Positions 52,471 through 63,053 are shown, numbered from the stretch's first letter. The stretch is 64,000 nt of DNA from Lachnoclostridium sp. An76 (GCF_002161355.1 NZ_NFHL01000001.1:744001-808000); one strand, 5' to 3'. Notes: generated by a model not told the origin, from the letters alone. Program-made: numbers and translations.

Positions 52471-52510
52471 CAGGGGCAGTTGTGACTCGCATGAGTCACA
52501 ACTGCCCCTG
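52471..52510 (+). terminator. Perfect 18-bp hairpin inside the IS left end
   Basis: CAGGGGCAGTTGTGACTC, loop GCAT, and the exact complement. It lies between the IS end and the transposase, where it could stop outside transcription from entering the transposase gene or hide the ribosome site in such transcripts. Confidence 0.65.
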
Positions 52511-52586
52511 AAATTTATCCTGTAAAAAGAGAAAAAGATGGCTAACGACAACCATCTTTCTCTCCGTTCCATGTTATAATGGAACT

Positions 52587-54341
52587 ATGCAAAAACAAGA
52601 TTATTATAACGACTTTTTTGAAATTGGGCAACAGAAAATTAACTTCAGTTTCTTCGAATTGAGTCTACCCGATGACGATCCAGTCTATACCCTGAAAAAA
52701 GTGATGGAGGAATTAGATTTTTCAGGCCTGCTGGCCTGTTATCCAAACAAGGGAAGAACCGGGTTTAACCCAATCATGCTGTATGCTGTCGTTACCTACG
52801 CAAACATGCGCGGAGTCCGGGCCGTTGACCGGATTGTTGATCTGTGCCAGAGAGACCTTGCTTTTATCTGGCTGACGAAAGGGCAGAAGCCTCAAAGGGA
52901 TGTTTTTTACGATTTTAAAGGCAAAAAGCTCACAGGGGAAGTCCTGGATGAATTGAATTACCAGTTCATGCGCCGCCTGGAAAAAGAAGGGTTTCTTACA
53001 CTGAAAGAACTTTATATCGATGGAACGAAACTGGAGGCAAATGCCAACAGATATACCTTTGTCTGGCGGGGCAGCCTGAATTACCATCTTGCAGGCCTGC
53101 TGGATACGATTGATGCCCTTTATACAAAGTACAACGCTTTCCTGCTGGACAATGGGTATGGCCCGAAATATGACCTTGGGGATGCACATATGTTTGTGAT
53201 TGAGGGGATGGACAAAGTCAGGAAGATCATCCAAAAGAACAGGGAGCGGAAACTGACAAAGCATAAGAAGATCCCTAATAATACCATAATCGAGATCGAT
53301 CATTGTTCCCCGCTTGAAATCCGGAAACTGCAGAAGAACCTGATGCGGATTGCAGAGGGAGAAGGGATTGAGTTTGTTTTCGGGAAGGGAATGCGTAAGC
53401 CGGAGATCCAGAAACTTTATGAGGGACTGGAAGAATGCGGAAAGCGCCTGATGGAGTATAAAGAATGCTTTAAGATCATGGGGAAAGACCGCAACAGCTA
53501 TTCTAAGACAGATCTGGAAGCGACATTCATGCGGATGAAAGAGGACCATATGATGAACGGGCAGTTAAAACCTGCCTATAACGTCCAGATCGCAGTAGAA
53601 AATTACTTTATTGTCCACGGATATGTAAGCAATGACCGGACAGACTACAACACGCTGATCCCAGTTCTGGAAAAACACAGGAAAGCGTTTGGGGATAAGC
53701 TGGAGGCAGTCACTGCCGACAGCGGCTACTGCAGTGAAAAGAACCTGCTGTATCTGAAAGAGAACAGGATCCGCAGCTTCATCAAGCTGCAGGACCATGA
53801 GAAGAGGAAGACACGGGCATACAAAGAAGACATCGGGAAGTATTACAACATGACATACGCCGTTTTTGAGAATGAGCACTATTATATCTGCCATGACGGA
53901 AGAGAACTGCACCATATCCGGACAGAAAGCAAAGAACAGGACGGCTACACACAGACAGTAGAGGTATACGGCTGTGCGGACTGCAGTGAATGTGAATATA
54001 AATCGAAATGTCTTTATAAATACAATCCCGAAAAGAATCCGGACCAGAACAAGGTCATGAAGATCAATGAACGCTGGGAAGAACTGAGGGAGGAGTCCAA
54101 CACGAATATCCAGAGTGAAGAAGGGATCCTGAAACGTCAGACACGGTCGATCCAGACAGAGGGTCACTTTGGAGATATCAAAGAGAACGAAAACTTCCGT
54201 CGTTTTAACTACCGTTCGAAAGAGAAAGTATATAAAGAGTTCATGCTGTATGCCATAGGGCGGAACATCATGAAATATCATCGGTTTTTACATCAGGAAA
54301 TCGAAAAATTTGAAGGGAAAAAGGAGCAGGAAGCGGCTTAA
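52587..54341 (+). CDS. IS1182-family transposase
   Basis: A 584-residue DDE transposase, apparently complete. An N-terminal DUF772-like domain (FNPIMLYAVVTYANMRGVRA) is followed by the DDE domain: first Asp in ELYIDGTKLEANANRY, second in AVTADSGYCSEKNLLY, Glu near SIQTEGHFGDIKENENFRRF. A Cys cluster (CADCSECEYKSKCLYKYNP) near residue 465 is typical of the family. Confidence 0.93.
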   Translation: MQKQDYYNDFFEIGQQKINFSFFELSLPDDDPVYTLKKVMEELDFSGLLACYPNKGRTGFNPIMLYAVVTYANMRGVRAVDRIVDLCQRDLAFIWLTKGQKPQRDVFYDFKGKKLTGEVLDELNYQFMRRLEKEGFLTLKELYIDGTKLEANANRYTFVWRGSLNYHLAGLLDTIDALYTKYNAFLLDNGYGPKYDLGDAHMFVIEGMDKVRKIIQKNRERKLTKHKKIPNNTIIEIDHCSPLEIRKLQKNLMRIAEGEGIEFVFGKGMRKPEIQKLYEGLEECGKRLMEYKECFKIMGKDRNSYSKTDLEATFMRMKEDHMMNGQLKPAYNVQIAVENYFIVHGYVSNDRTDYNTLIPVLEKHRKAFGDKLEAVTADSGYCSEKNLLYLKENRIRSFIKLQDHEKRKTRAYKEDIGKYYNMTYAVFENEHYYICHDGRELHHIRTESKEQDGYTQTVEVYGCADCSECEYKSKCLYKYNPEKNPDQNKVMKINERWEELREESNTNIQSEEGILKRQTRSIQTEGHFGDIKENENFRRFNYRSKEKVYKEFMLYAIGRNIMKYHRFLHQEIEKFEGKKEQEAA

Positions 54342-54403
54342 CCAAAGGAGTGCTCTGAAAAATCCAGCCAAGGGGTTATTGCGCCCTAAAATAGCGCTTG
54401 CAA

Positions 54404-54477
54404 AAAGACGGAGGCAATCTCCGACAGAATTATGGATTAAAAAATGTCCATATTCTTCGGGATTGTCTCCGTCTTGT
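54404..54477 (+). terminator. Hairpin at the IS right end
   Basis: AGACGGAGGCAATC pairs with GATTGTCTCCGTCT (one G-U) around a 46-base loop and is followed by TGTTTGTC. Probable end of the transposase transcript. Confidence 0.55.
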
Positions 54478-54530
54478 TTGTCAGGAGTCAAAAATCGGTA
54501 TTAACCGACAGCCCCTTTCTTTTTTCTGCA

Positions 54531-54580
54531 TAAAAACAGAGCCTCCGCTCCGGCAGATGATCCATCCGCTTTGCAGAGGC
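54531..54580 (-). terminator. Terminator of the sugar ABC operon
   Basis: Minus strand: GCCTCTGC and GCGGAGGC pair (one G-U), then TCTGTTTTT. It follows the small membrane protein gene at the operon end. Confidence 0.75.
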
Positions 54581-54593
54581 CCTTTTTCTGATG

Positions 54594-54761
54594 CTATTTA
54601 TATTTCCGGTTGTACAGGAATAAAAGCGTCAGCAAACCTACAAGCCCGATCAGCTCCATAGCCAGTCCCATGGCACTGATATTTTTCTGACCTGCAACGA
54701 TCAGGGCGAGGCAGACAATAAACACAACCAACATAATGATATTTCTGATAACATTGCTCAT
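54594..54761 (-). CDS. Small membrane protein of the sugar transporter (DUF6903-like)
   Basis: A 55-residue protein with two membrane helices (MSNVIRNIIMLVVFIVCLAL at the start; LLTLLFLYNRKYK at the end). The ATG at 54761 has TTAGGAGGGG upstream and lies 13 bases after the permease stop. Similar 50-60 residue proteins (DUF6903-like) end sugar ABC operons in Lachnospiraceae; a role in the importer is inferred. Confidence 0.7.
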   Translation of the reverse strand: MSNVIRNIIMLVVFIVCLALIVAGQKNISAMGLAMELIGLVGLLTLLFLYNRKYK

Positions 54762-54774
54762 TCTCTTTCCCCTC

Positions 54775-55656
54775 CTAACCTTTCAATCCGCCTAAGGTCA
54801 TACCCTTTGTAAGCTGCTTCTGGACACAGATATACAGAACAAGGACCGGTATCATAACGATCACAAGACCTGCATACATGATCCCGTAATTGGTAGCCGT
54901 CCTCTCCACTGCCATCAGGTTCTTCAGTCCGACAGCCAGAGTATTGTGCTCATTCATTACAGTAAATGCTATGATATATTCGTTCCAGAATGACAGGAAC
55001 TGGAACAGGATCACCGTCAGGATACTTGGCTTTGCCATCGGTATCATAATGCTGACCATGGTCTTGAAATATCCGCATCCATCGATATATGCCGCTTCCT
55101 CAAATCCTTTGGGCAGCGTCTTAAAATACCCGCTCAGAAGATAGATAGAGAAAGACAGGGAGCTCGATGCATAAATGAGAGCCAGGATAAAGCGGTTGTC
55201 CAGGAAAAAGTCAACCCCAAGCATCCTGTTCGCCCCGCTGAGCATCAGGAAGATCGGCACTACGATATAGTTGATATTAACAAACAAACCAGCCATAAAC
55301 GCAACATTCAGGATCTTTTTCCCTTTGAAATCAAACCTGGACAGAGCGTACGCTGCAGGCAGCGCGATCACCAGCAGAAGTATCAGCGCGAGCGCTGTCA
55401 CGATAACAGAGTTGAGGAAAAACTCTCCCATTTCCGCATCGACAAACGCTGTCACGTAGTTCTGCCACTGGAGCTGTTCCGGAAGAGCCCACGGATTTGT
55501 GCCCTTTCCGATAAACTCTGCATTTCTCTTAAAGCTTGCCATAAAGACCCAGAGCACTGGAACGATTATAGAAATAGTCATTGCAATGAGGGCGATATAG
55601 ATGATCACTTTAAATATGATCTTGGATACTGTATTCTCCTTTTTCATTCGATCCAC
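54775..55656 (-). CDS. Carbohydrate ABC transporter permease, MalG type
   Basis: A 293-residue inner-membrane permease with six helices. The EAA loop that docks the ATPase is EEAAYIDGCGYFKTMVSIMI, and the C-terminus ends with KQLTKGMTLGGLKG, typical of MalG-like subunits. Ten bases downstream of its MalF-type partner. Confidence 0.93.
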   Translation of the reverse strand: MDRMKKENTVSKIIFKVIIYIALIAMTISIIVPVLWVFMASFKRNAEFIGKGTNPWALPEQLQWQNYVTAFVDAEMGEFFLNSVIVTALALILLLVIALPAAYALSRFDFKGKKILNVAFMAGLFVNINYIVVPIFLMLSGANRMLGVDFFLDNRFILALIYASSSLSFSIYLLSGYFKTLPKGFEEAAYIDGCGYFKTMVSIMIPMAKPSILTVILFQFLSFWNEYIIAFTVMNEHNTLAVGLKNLMAVERTATNYGIMYAGLVIVMIPVLVLYICVQKQLTKGMTLGGLKG

Positions 55657-55666
55657 ATCCTCCCTT

Positions 55667-56557
55667 CTAAAATTCGAGTACTTCTCTGTCAGTGATCTTA
55701 TTTACAATAGCCGCAAGTGCAAAGGAGAAGATAAAGACCACAACACCGATCGCCATACCGTAGCCGTACACACTTGATCCGTATGCCTGAGAGTACATGT
55801 AGTTCAGGAACACTTCTGAATGCCCGTTCGGTCCGCCGTTCGACATCACCTGTACGAAAAGGAAGCTTAAGTTGATCGTACTGATAATGTAGAACGTAAG
55901 TGTTGTACGGATATTGCTCCAGATCAGAGGCAGGGTTACCTGGAAAAACATCTGAAGCTCCGTAGCCCCGTCGAGGGACGCCGCTTCATAGAGATCTTCC
56001 GGGATCGCCGCCATACTCGCCATATACATAACCATATAGTAACCGATCGCCTGCCAGATCAGGGCAAAGATGATCGAATACAGTACGATATTCTGGTCTC
56101 CCATCCACTGTTGTTTCAAAAATCCCAGGCCGATGGCATCCAGGAATGTATTCAGCAGACCCGTGCTCGGATTGTAGATAGCGCCGAAAATACCGGCGAT
56201 AACGACAATACTCAAAATATTAGGGATATAGAAAATGATGCGGAAGAAATTTTTCCCTTTAAACTTGCCGCGGTGCAGGATCGCACCGAACATGATCGCA
56301 AAAAAAATCGTGCACAATGTCACCAGCACGATGATCGCGATCGAGTTCTGCATTGCCTGAAGGAAATTTGTATCTCCCATTAATGTCTTAAAGTTATTGA
56401 GTCCCACAAACTCTTTTCTATTTGTGATCCCCCCCATTCGGTACAGGGACATCCTGAACACGTTAATGGTAGGAATAAATATGAAAAGCGTAACCAGTAT
56501 GGCAGCCGGCGCTATACAGAAAAAGACGAACCGTCCCTGCGACCGTTTTCTATTCAT
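55667..56557 (-). CDS. Carbohydrate ABC transporter permease, MalF type
   Basis: A 296-residue permease with six helices; the EAA loop reads YEAASLDGATELQMFFQVTL. Works with the MalG-type subunit and the solute-binding protein. A terminator-like hairpin lies between it and the upstream binding-protein gene, so it is probably made in smaller amounts. Confidence 0.93.
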   Translation of the reverse strand: MNRKRSQGRFVFFCIAPAAILVTLFIFIPTINVFRMSLYRMGGITNRKEFVGLNNFKTLMGDTNFLQAMQNSIAIIVLVTLCTIFFAIMFGAILHRGKFKGKNFFRIIFYIPNILSIVVIAGIFGAIYNPSTGLLNTFLDAIGLGFLKQQWMGDQNIVLYSIIFALIWQAIGYYMVMYMASMAAIPEDLYEAASLDGATELQMFFQVTLPLIWSNIRTTLTFYIISTINLSFLFVQVMSNGGPNGHSEVFLNYMYSQAYGSSVYGYGMAIGVVVFIFSFALAAIVNKITDREVLEF

Positions 56558-56575
56558 ACTGTTCCTCCTTCCTTT

Positions 56576-56606
56576 TTAAAAACGGTGAGCTGTGACACTC
56601 ACCGTT
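56576..56606 (-). terminator. Attenuator-type hairpin between binding-protein and permease genes
   Basis: Minus strand: AACGGTGAG, an 8-base loop, CTCACCGTT, then TTTTT. A perfect 9-bp stem within an operon, expected to let only part of the transcription pass into the permease genes. Confidence 0.75.
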
Positions 56607-56637
56607 TCTTTCAGCGTTTCAAATAAATCAATTACTT

Positions 56638-58014
56638 TTACTCAAGAGCTCCTGCGCACTTCTCCCATACCTCCTCAAGCTGTGACTGCCACTCGTCAAC
56701 AGTCATGTTGCCTGTGCTGATGGAATCGATAACACCGTATACAGAACCTTTCATGTCAAGTCCTTCGATCGGAGCTGTTGTTGCCCATGTACCTGTTACA
56801 GCAACAACATCATCACCTGTCTGGAAGCTTGTCTTGATAACGCCTTCCGGAAGCTTGTCAGCCGCACCCTTGACCGGAACAACGATCGGAGCGTCAGACT
56901 CTTCGCCTGTCTCAGCGTTTGTTGTCTTGTTTGCAAGGCAGAGGTCTACAACTGTATCAGAATACATAAATTTGATAAACTCTTTTGCAAGGTCGATGTT
57001 TTCTGCATCTGACGGTATCCACATCTGCTCTGTAAATGTGTAAACAGCCTGGCTCTCATCAGCGCTCCACTTCGGAACACCCATCACGCCCCACTCGAAG
57101 TCAGCCGGTGTGGAGTTTGCCATCTCGCCTACTACCCAGCTTCCGTTCGGCATGAAGAGCGCATCGCCGTCGATAACAGCCTGCTGGTTGATCTTAAACC
57201 CACCGTCTGTGTTCGCGTTGGATACTGTATCAGCAAAGATGTTGTCAGAAGATACGAGCTGTGCTACTGTGTCAAGCACTTTTCTTCCTTCTTCAGATGA
57301 CCATGTGTTTGCGTCATAGCTGAGCGCTTTGTTGTAGAAATCTGTTCCGCCTGCCTGTGCGAGCATCGCATAGATCGTAGCGTCAAAGTATCCTGACTGC
57401 GGATATGTAAAGAGTGAACGTCCGTCAGCCTTCGCCTGCTGTCCGAGTGCGAAGAACTCGTCCCATGTAGTCGGGAGCGCGTACTGTTTACCCTCTCCTA
57501 CAAGAGTCGCATTGTACCAGAAACCTGTCTGAGTATAGAAGATCGGAGCCAGATAGATCTTTCCGTCGCCGTACGGCTGAGCCGCTGTTCCGTCGAGGAT
57601 GCCATCCAGCATCTTGTCAGCGAGTTCGCCCTCAAAAACATCTGAGATATCAGCGACCGCGTTTTCCTTCAGCATAGTCTCTGTAAACCCGCTCTGCTGT
57701 CCCAAATTGTAATAAACAATGTCCGGTATATCGCCATTCTGGATATCTCTTGTAAGCACTGTGTCCAGCTCGGAAGAAAGAGTCAGTTCCACTTCCGCTC
57801 CTGTCTCCTCCTCGAACGCTGCTACGATCTTCTCCCAGATGTCAGCGCCGTTACCGCCTTCGAAAGCTGCTACCTTCAGGACATCACCGCTGCCGCTGTC
57901 GTCTTTTCCCCCATCTGAGTCATCGCCGCCGCTGCCGCATGCAGCAAGACTCCCGACAGCCATAGCGGATACCATCGTTACAGCCAGAAATCTTTTCAGT
58001 AAATCCTTTTTCAT
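56638..58014 (-). CDS. Extracellular sugar-binding lipoprotein of an ABC importer
   Basis: A 458-residue solute-binding protein, family 1. Lipobox GSLAAC at residue 26, then a Gly/Asp/Ser-rich linker. EDVLKVAAFEGGNG-type start of the mature domain and KEFIKFMYSDTVVDLCLANK near the C-terminus fit the fold. With the GH112 phosphorylase across the AraC gene, the likely ligands are galacto-N-biose or lacto-N-biose (inference). First gene of the importer operon; no ATPase gene is present in it. Confidence 0.9.
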   Translation of the reverse strand: MKKDLLKRFLAVTMVSAMAVGSLAACGSGGDDSDGGKDDSGSGDVLKVAAFEGGNGADIWEKIVAAFEEETGAEVELTLSSELDTVLTRDIQNGDIPDIVYYNLGQQSGFTETMLKENAVADISDVFEGELADKMLDGILDGTAAQPYGDGKIYLAPIFYTQTGFWYNATLVGEGKQYALPTTWDEFFALGQQAKADGRSLFTYPQSGYFDATIYAMLAQAGGTDFYNKALSYDANTWSSEEGRKVLDTVAQLVSSDNIFADTVSNANTDGGFKINQQAVIDGDALFMPNGSWVVGEMANSTPADFEWGVMGVPKWSADESQAVYTFTEQMWIPSDAENIDLAKEFIKFMYSDTVVDLCLANKTTNAETGEESDAPIVVPVKGAADKLPEGVIKTSFQTGDDVVAVTGTWATTAPIEGLDMKGSVYGVIDSISTGNMTVDEWQSQLEEVWEKCAGALE

Positions 58015-58127
58015 ATCTTTTACCTCCTTTTATTTACTGCGTGGTTTCATTCTATAACACTTTGTGCTTTTTTTCCATATGGATATTGGTTTTTCTTTTA
58101 TAAATATTGCTATTTTGTTTTATTACC

Positions 58128-58153
58128 TAAAAAAAGAAGCGGCTCAGACCGCT
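58128..58153 (-). terminator. Small terminator hairpin upstream of the binding-protein gene
   Basis: Minus strand: AGCGG, six bases, CCGCT, then TCTTTTTTT. It would stop minus-strand transcripts coming from the AraC side. The remaining 330-base gap holds a TCCATATGGA palindrome at 58076-58085 and TATAGAAT, perhaps the regulated promoter. Confidence 0.55.
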
Positions 58154-58347
58154 AATACATCTTATTTTGTGGATAAATACCAAAAATAATTGTGCACAAT
58201 ATCTAATCCGCAAATTTAAAATACCGTTTTATAATTCTTGTCTTTGAGATTTTTTCCTTTATAATAGAATTAAGATCAGAACTGCAGGCCGGCTGGCCCG
58301 CAAAGGGCAGAACGGCGAAGCGAAAGAGACAGCAAGGAGGAGATGTT

Positions 58348-59178
58348 ATGAGCCACAGACATTATTCAATACAGGATTCCCCTATACCCCAGATAGATAT
58401 ACGACTTTTATCGATCTCCCTGTGTATAGATGACAAAGACTGGTCAAGTGTTTTTCATACCCATCATTTTACCGAATTATTTTATGTGCTGGAAGGAGCG
58501 GGCAAATTTCTCCTGCGCGACGAGACCCTGAAGATCAAAGCAGGGGATCTCTTGGTCATCCCTCCGTACCTGGAGCACACCGAGCGGTCCGGTCCGAATA
58601 CGCCTCTGAAATATTACGCGCTGGGCCTCGACGGCATTGCCTTCCAGTCTATGGATGATCCCGGTTCTGTGAAGGTATTCTCTAATTTTGACTGCCAGCC
58701 CTCCGTGGGGGATCTGATCGGGCAGATCTACCGGGAAGTAAAGACTGAGAGCTACGGCTCTGACATGGTCTGCCAGAACCTTCTGGAGATCCTGGTCGTC
58801 ATGCTCATCCGGTCGCAGCAGCTCATACCGATCCCGATCAGTTCTGCAAGAATGTCAAAAGAATGCGCCGTGATCAAGGAATATCTGGACGCGAATTATG
58901 CCGAACACATTACCCTCGACACACTCACACGCCTGACTCACATGAACAAGTATTACATGGCGCATTCTTTTGCTAAATTCACCGGGCTCTCACCCATACA
59001 GTACCTGAACCAGCGCCGTATGGAAACCGCCTGCCAGCTTTTAAAGGACACAGATTTCTCGATCTCTGACATCGCGTCCTCGACCGGGTTTTCCTCACAG
59101 TCCTATTTCTCGCAGACGTTCCGGAAGTATTACGGCATCACTCCGATCAAATACCGGCAGTCCCACGCGGAGGACTGA
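58348..59178 (+). CDS. AraC-family transcriptional regulator
   Basis: A 276-residue regulator. The N-terminal cupin domain (HHFTELFYVLEGAGKFLLRD; AGDLLVIPPYLEHTE) binds an effector; the C-terminal pair of helix-turn-helix motifs is ITLDTLTRLTHMNKYYMAHS and FSISDIASSTGFSSQSYFSQ. It lies between the importer operon (divergent) and the GH112 gene (convergent) and probably controls both in response to the disaccharide. Confidence 0.92.
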   Translation: MSHRHYSIQDSPIPQIDIRLLSISLCIDDKDWSSVFHTHHFTELFYVLEGAGKFLLRDETLKIKAGDLLVIPPYLEHTERSGPNTPLKYYALGLDGIAFQSMDDPGSVKVFSNFDCQPSVGDLIGQIYREVKTESYGSDMVCQNLLEILVVMLIRSQQLIPIPISSARMSKECAVIKEYLDANYAEHITLDTLTRLTHMNKYYMAHSFAKFTGLSPIQYLNQRRMETACQLLKDTDFSISDIASSTGFSSQSYFSQTFRKYYGITPIKYRQSHAED

Positions 59179-59198
59179 CCGGTTCCCGGACCGGTCAG
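59175..59198. terminator. Hairpin over the convergent stops of araC-type and GH112 genes
   Basis: CTGACCGGT, loop TCCCGG, ACCGGTCAG: a perfect 9-bp stem that contains the end of the AraC-type gene and abuts the GH112 stop. No T tract; possible shared terminator. Confidence 0.5.
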
Positions 59199-61357
59199 AT
59201 CTCGTACCAGATGATCTCGTTGGCAGCAAGGTCCAGGTCAAAGCTGGATCCGTCGCCCCTGTAGACTGTGGTGCTCTGCGGTTCGTATGTATTATTGACC
59301 ACACAGTATTTCCCGTTTTTCACATAGGCATGTACTTCCACATTGTAGTTCGTGCTGAACCACTTGTGCAGCTCTTCCTCATCATGGGAAGCCCAGATGA
59401 TGGAGCGGTACAGGATACGGCTGTTCTCAAAGCTGTAGGGAAGCCCGCTGATATAGACGCAGCGCCCGTCCCCGAAGCTGCGGACAGCCATCTGCACTTC
59501 CTGGTCGCGCTGTACGAGGATTTCTGTCCCGTCAAGTGCATAGATGTTCTTCTTGCCCTCTCCGAAATCAATGTCCTTTGTGCAGTCCGCTTTGATAAAA
59601 TGATCGTGCTCGTCCCAGTTATACTTATCTACATTCAGGGTAAACCCTGTCTCTTTCTCCACGCCCATCACAGTCGCAAGCTGAAAGAAATGTCCCTCAT
59701 ACTGGTGCGCAGCCGGCTCTCCGACCCCGATAAACCCGCCGCCGTTGTAGATGAACCTCTTCACAGCAGTGATGATCTTCTCGTCTGTCCAGTTGTCCCC
59801 GCCTGTGTAAGCGGTATCCGCATCGCCCACGTTCAGGATCACATCGATGTCGTTCAGGATATCCGGGTTCTCCCTGATATCGTCAAAGCTGATGAACTTC
59901 ACGTCAAACGGCGCGCCGCTCAGCGCCTCGATGACCCCTGCGTAGGAGTAGTTCTGTTTGTAGTAGATTGCGTGGTGCACCATATGGTTCCCCCATGCGC
60001 GCATCTTGCCCCAGCAGTTGAGGACTGCGACTTTTTTGATGCAGTACGGAGTCGTGCCTTTGATATTGTCATACAGTGTCCTGAACTCATTGCACACACT
60101 CTCAACATAGTCGATGAATTCCGGGAACTGCATCGCAAGCTTCAGGTAACCGCCGTATCCGATCCTGTCGATGGGCTTCCTGAGGATCGCCCTTCTCGCT
60201 GTCACCCAGTTGATCTTTGCTTCTTTGACCGGATCTCCGCCCTCGTGGAAGGTATCCGGGAAGAAGTACGGAAGGAAACGTCCCTCTGTATACCTGACTC
60301 CTTCGATATCGCTGATCAGTCTGAGAGTCGCTCCGTTTCCCACGCTCCCGACGACTGCGTCCAGCCCGATGGTCTTGAACTCATCCATGAACGGCTCCAT
60401 GCCGATCCAGTGGTCGCCCAGGAACATCATTGCCTCTTTGCCGCACTCATGCGTAATGTCTACCATTTCCTTCGCCAACTTTGCGACCTCTCTTCTCTGG
60501 AATGCCTGGAAATCGCGGAATTCCTTTGACGGGATACGGTAGGTATTGTTCATATATCCCTGGTCGATGATAAATTCCGGGCGGAACTTATATCCCACTT
60601 CCTTTTCGAACTGCTCCAGGATATACGGGCTTACGGATGCGGAATACCCGTACCAGTCCACATATTTCTCACGGGCAAGCTCGTCAAAGATCAGGGTGAA
60701 CTGATGGAAAAACGTAGTATAGCGCAGCACATCTACATGCGGATTGTCTTTGATGAATTTCCGCAGGCGTTCCATGGAATATTTATGTGTCTTCGGCTGG
60801 CGCACATCGAATGTGATCTGCTTTTCAAAATCTGTCCAGCCGTTTGTCACTGCATTGTACATATGTACCGGGTCCCACATGATGTATGCGAGGAAGCTCA
60901 CTGTATAATCATGGAATTCCTCTGCGTCTGTTATCGTCACATTCCCGCTCTCCGGGTCATAGCCCCACTTTGACACGGGCACGACTTCTCCTGTCGTCCT
61001 GTCGATCACTTCCCACCATCTTGTGATATCGTCTCTGTCATTTACTTTGAGCATATCCGGGTACAGATGGTCCATCAGATGGATGGACAGCTCGCTCCCC
61101 ACCGCCGTATAAAACGGGGTCATGATATACATCTGCTGGATCTCATCCGGGTTCGCCTTTGCCCATTCATTATCCTTCCTTGTCGTGTAATATGTAGAAT
61201 AGACTTTTGCATCGACTTTTTTCAGTTCGTCCGGATAATCCGTCCCGTCGCAGTCACGGATCGCGTCGGCCCCCCACCGTTTCATCAGTTCCAGTGTCTC
61301 CGGCACAACGTCCAGATCTGTCGGTATTGTTACTCTTCCGCTCGTGGTCTCTTTCAC
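59195..61357 (-). CDS. 1,3-beta-galactosyl-N-acetylhexosamine phosphorylase (GH112)
   Basis: A 720-residue cytoplasmic enzyme of the GH112 family. It splits lacto-N-biose or galacto-N-biose with phosphate into galactose 1-phosphate and GlcNAc or GalNAc. The N-terminal barrel starts RVTIPTDLDVVPETLELMKR, then WGADAIRDCDGTDYP carries the Asp expected as general acid region; AYIMWDPVHMYNAVTNGW and FLGDHWIGMEPF are also typical. The length fits the family. GTG start with GGGAGG nine bases upstream. Family members differ in GlcNAc versus GalNAc preference, which cannot be read here. Confidence 0.93.
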   Translation of the reverse strand: MKETTSGRVTIPTDLDVVPETLELMKRWGADAIRDCDGTDYPDELKKVDAKVYSTYYTTRKDNEWAKANPDEIQQMYIMTPFYTAVGSELSIHLMDHLYPDMLKVNDRDDITRWWEVIDRTTGEVVPVSKWGYDPESGNVTITDAEEFHDYTVSFLAYIMWDPVHMYNAVTNGWTDFEKQITFDVRQPKTHKYSMERLRKFIKDNPHVDVLRYTTFFHQFTLIFDELAREKYVDWYGYSASVSPYILEQFEKEVGYKFRPEFIIDQGYMNNTYRIPSKEFRDFQAFQRREVAKLAKEMVDITHECGKEAMMFLGDHWIGMEPFMDEFKTIGLDAVVGSVGNGATLRLISDIEGVRYTEGRFLPYFFPDTFHEGGDPVKEAKINWVTARRAILRKPIDRIGYGGYLKLAMQFPEFIDYVESVCNEFRTLYDNIKGTTPYCIKKVAVLNCWGKMRAWGNHMVHHAIYYKQNYSYAGVIEALSGAPFDVKFISFDDIRENPDILNDIDVILNVGDADTAYTGGDNWTDEKIITAVKRFIYNGGGFIGVGEPAAHQYEGHFFQLATVMGVEKETGFTLNVDKYNWDEHDHFIKADCTKDIDFGEGKKNIYALDGTEILVQRDQEVQMAVRSFGDGRCVYISGLPYSFENSRILYRSIIWASHDEEELHKWFSTNYNVEVHAYVKNGKYCVVNNTYEPQSTTVYRGDGSSFDLDLAANEIIWYEI

Positions 61358-61390
61358 AGCCTTTTACCTCCCTGTTTGTTTTATATCTCC

Positions 61391-61419
61391 ATCATATGGC
61401 ATAATGCCTTTCCCGTCAA
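61391..61419 (-). promoter_or_regulatory. Promoter and palindromic site of the GH112 gene
   Basis: Minus strand: TTGACG, 17 bases, TATGAT. The spacer contains the palindrome GGCATTATGCC (61398-61408), a likely operator between the -35 and -10 boxes. Confidence 0.7.
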
Positions 61420-61553
61420 TTTTCACTTTGCTGTCATTTTTATAATTCTTGCGGAGTTTGCTATATCTGACAATAATTTGCACTAACCCTGCCATGATCC
61501 GTTCATGATCCATACCAGCTGTACGTTTCCTCATCCGGCGGAAAACATGCAGA

Positions 61554-61594
61554 AGGCTGCCGGCTGCCGTTTCTCTCCGGCAGCCAGGCAGCCT
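61554..61594 (-). terminator. Terminator of the enolase gene
   Basis: Minus strand: AGGCTGCC and GGCTGCCG pair with CGGCAGCC and GCAGCCT around an 8-base loop. The T tract is weak (TCTGCATGTTTT), but the stem is very strong. Confidence 0.75.
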
Positions 61595-61598
61595 CTTC

Positions 61599-62921
<1,323 letters not shown>

Positions 62922-63053
62922 TTACAGTATGCCTTATGTATTTTCCCCCGGAGCTCCGATTTCTATTCAAAAGAATATCTGATAGCTGTCTGCCCGCTGC
63001 CCGACAGACAGCTTCTCACAAGGACATAACGGCTGTCCGCCAGATATATCGCA

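Larger units (their letters stand above)
52437..54520 (+). mobile_element. IS1182-family insertion sequence, intact
   Basis: A 2.08-kb element with one full transposase gene. The ends are inverted repeats AGAAAGGGGCTGTCGG, with further looser matches. I find no clear target duplication, and the five outermost bases may belong to the target rather than the element. It sits between the convergent sulfatase and sugar-transport genes and breaks no gene I can see. Confidence 0.88.

Noticed and set aside
59330..60529. Open frame of 399 codons on the plus strand opposite the GH112 gene
   Set aside because: Shadow of the phosphorylase frame; no ribosome site and no recognisable domain.
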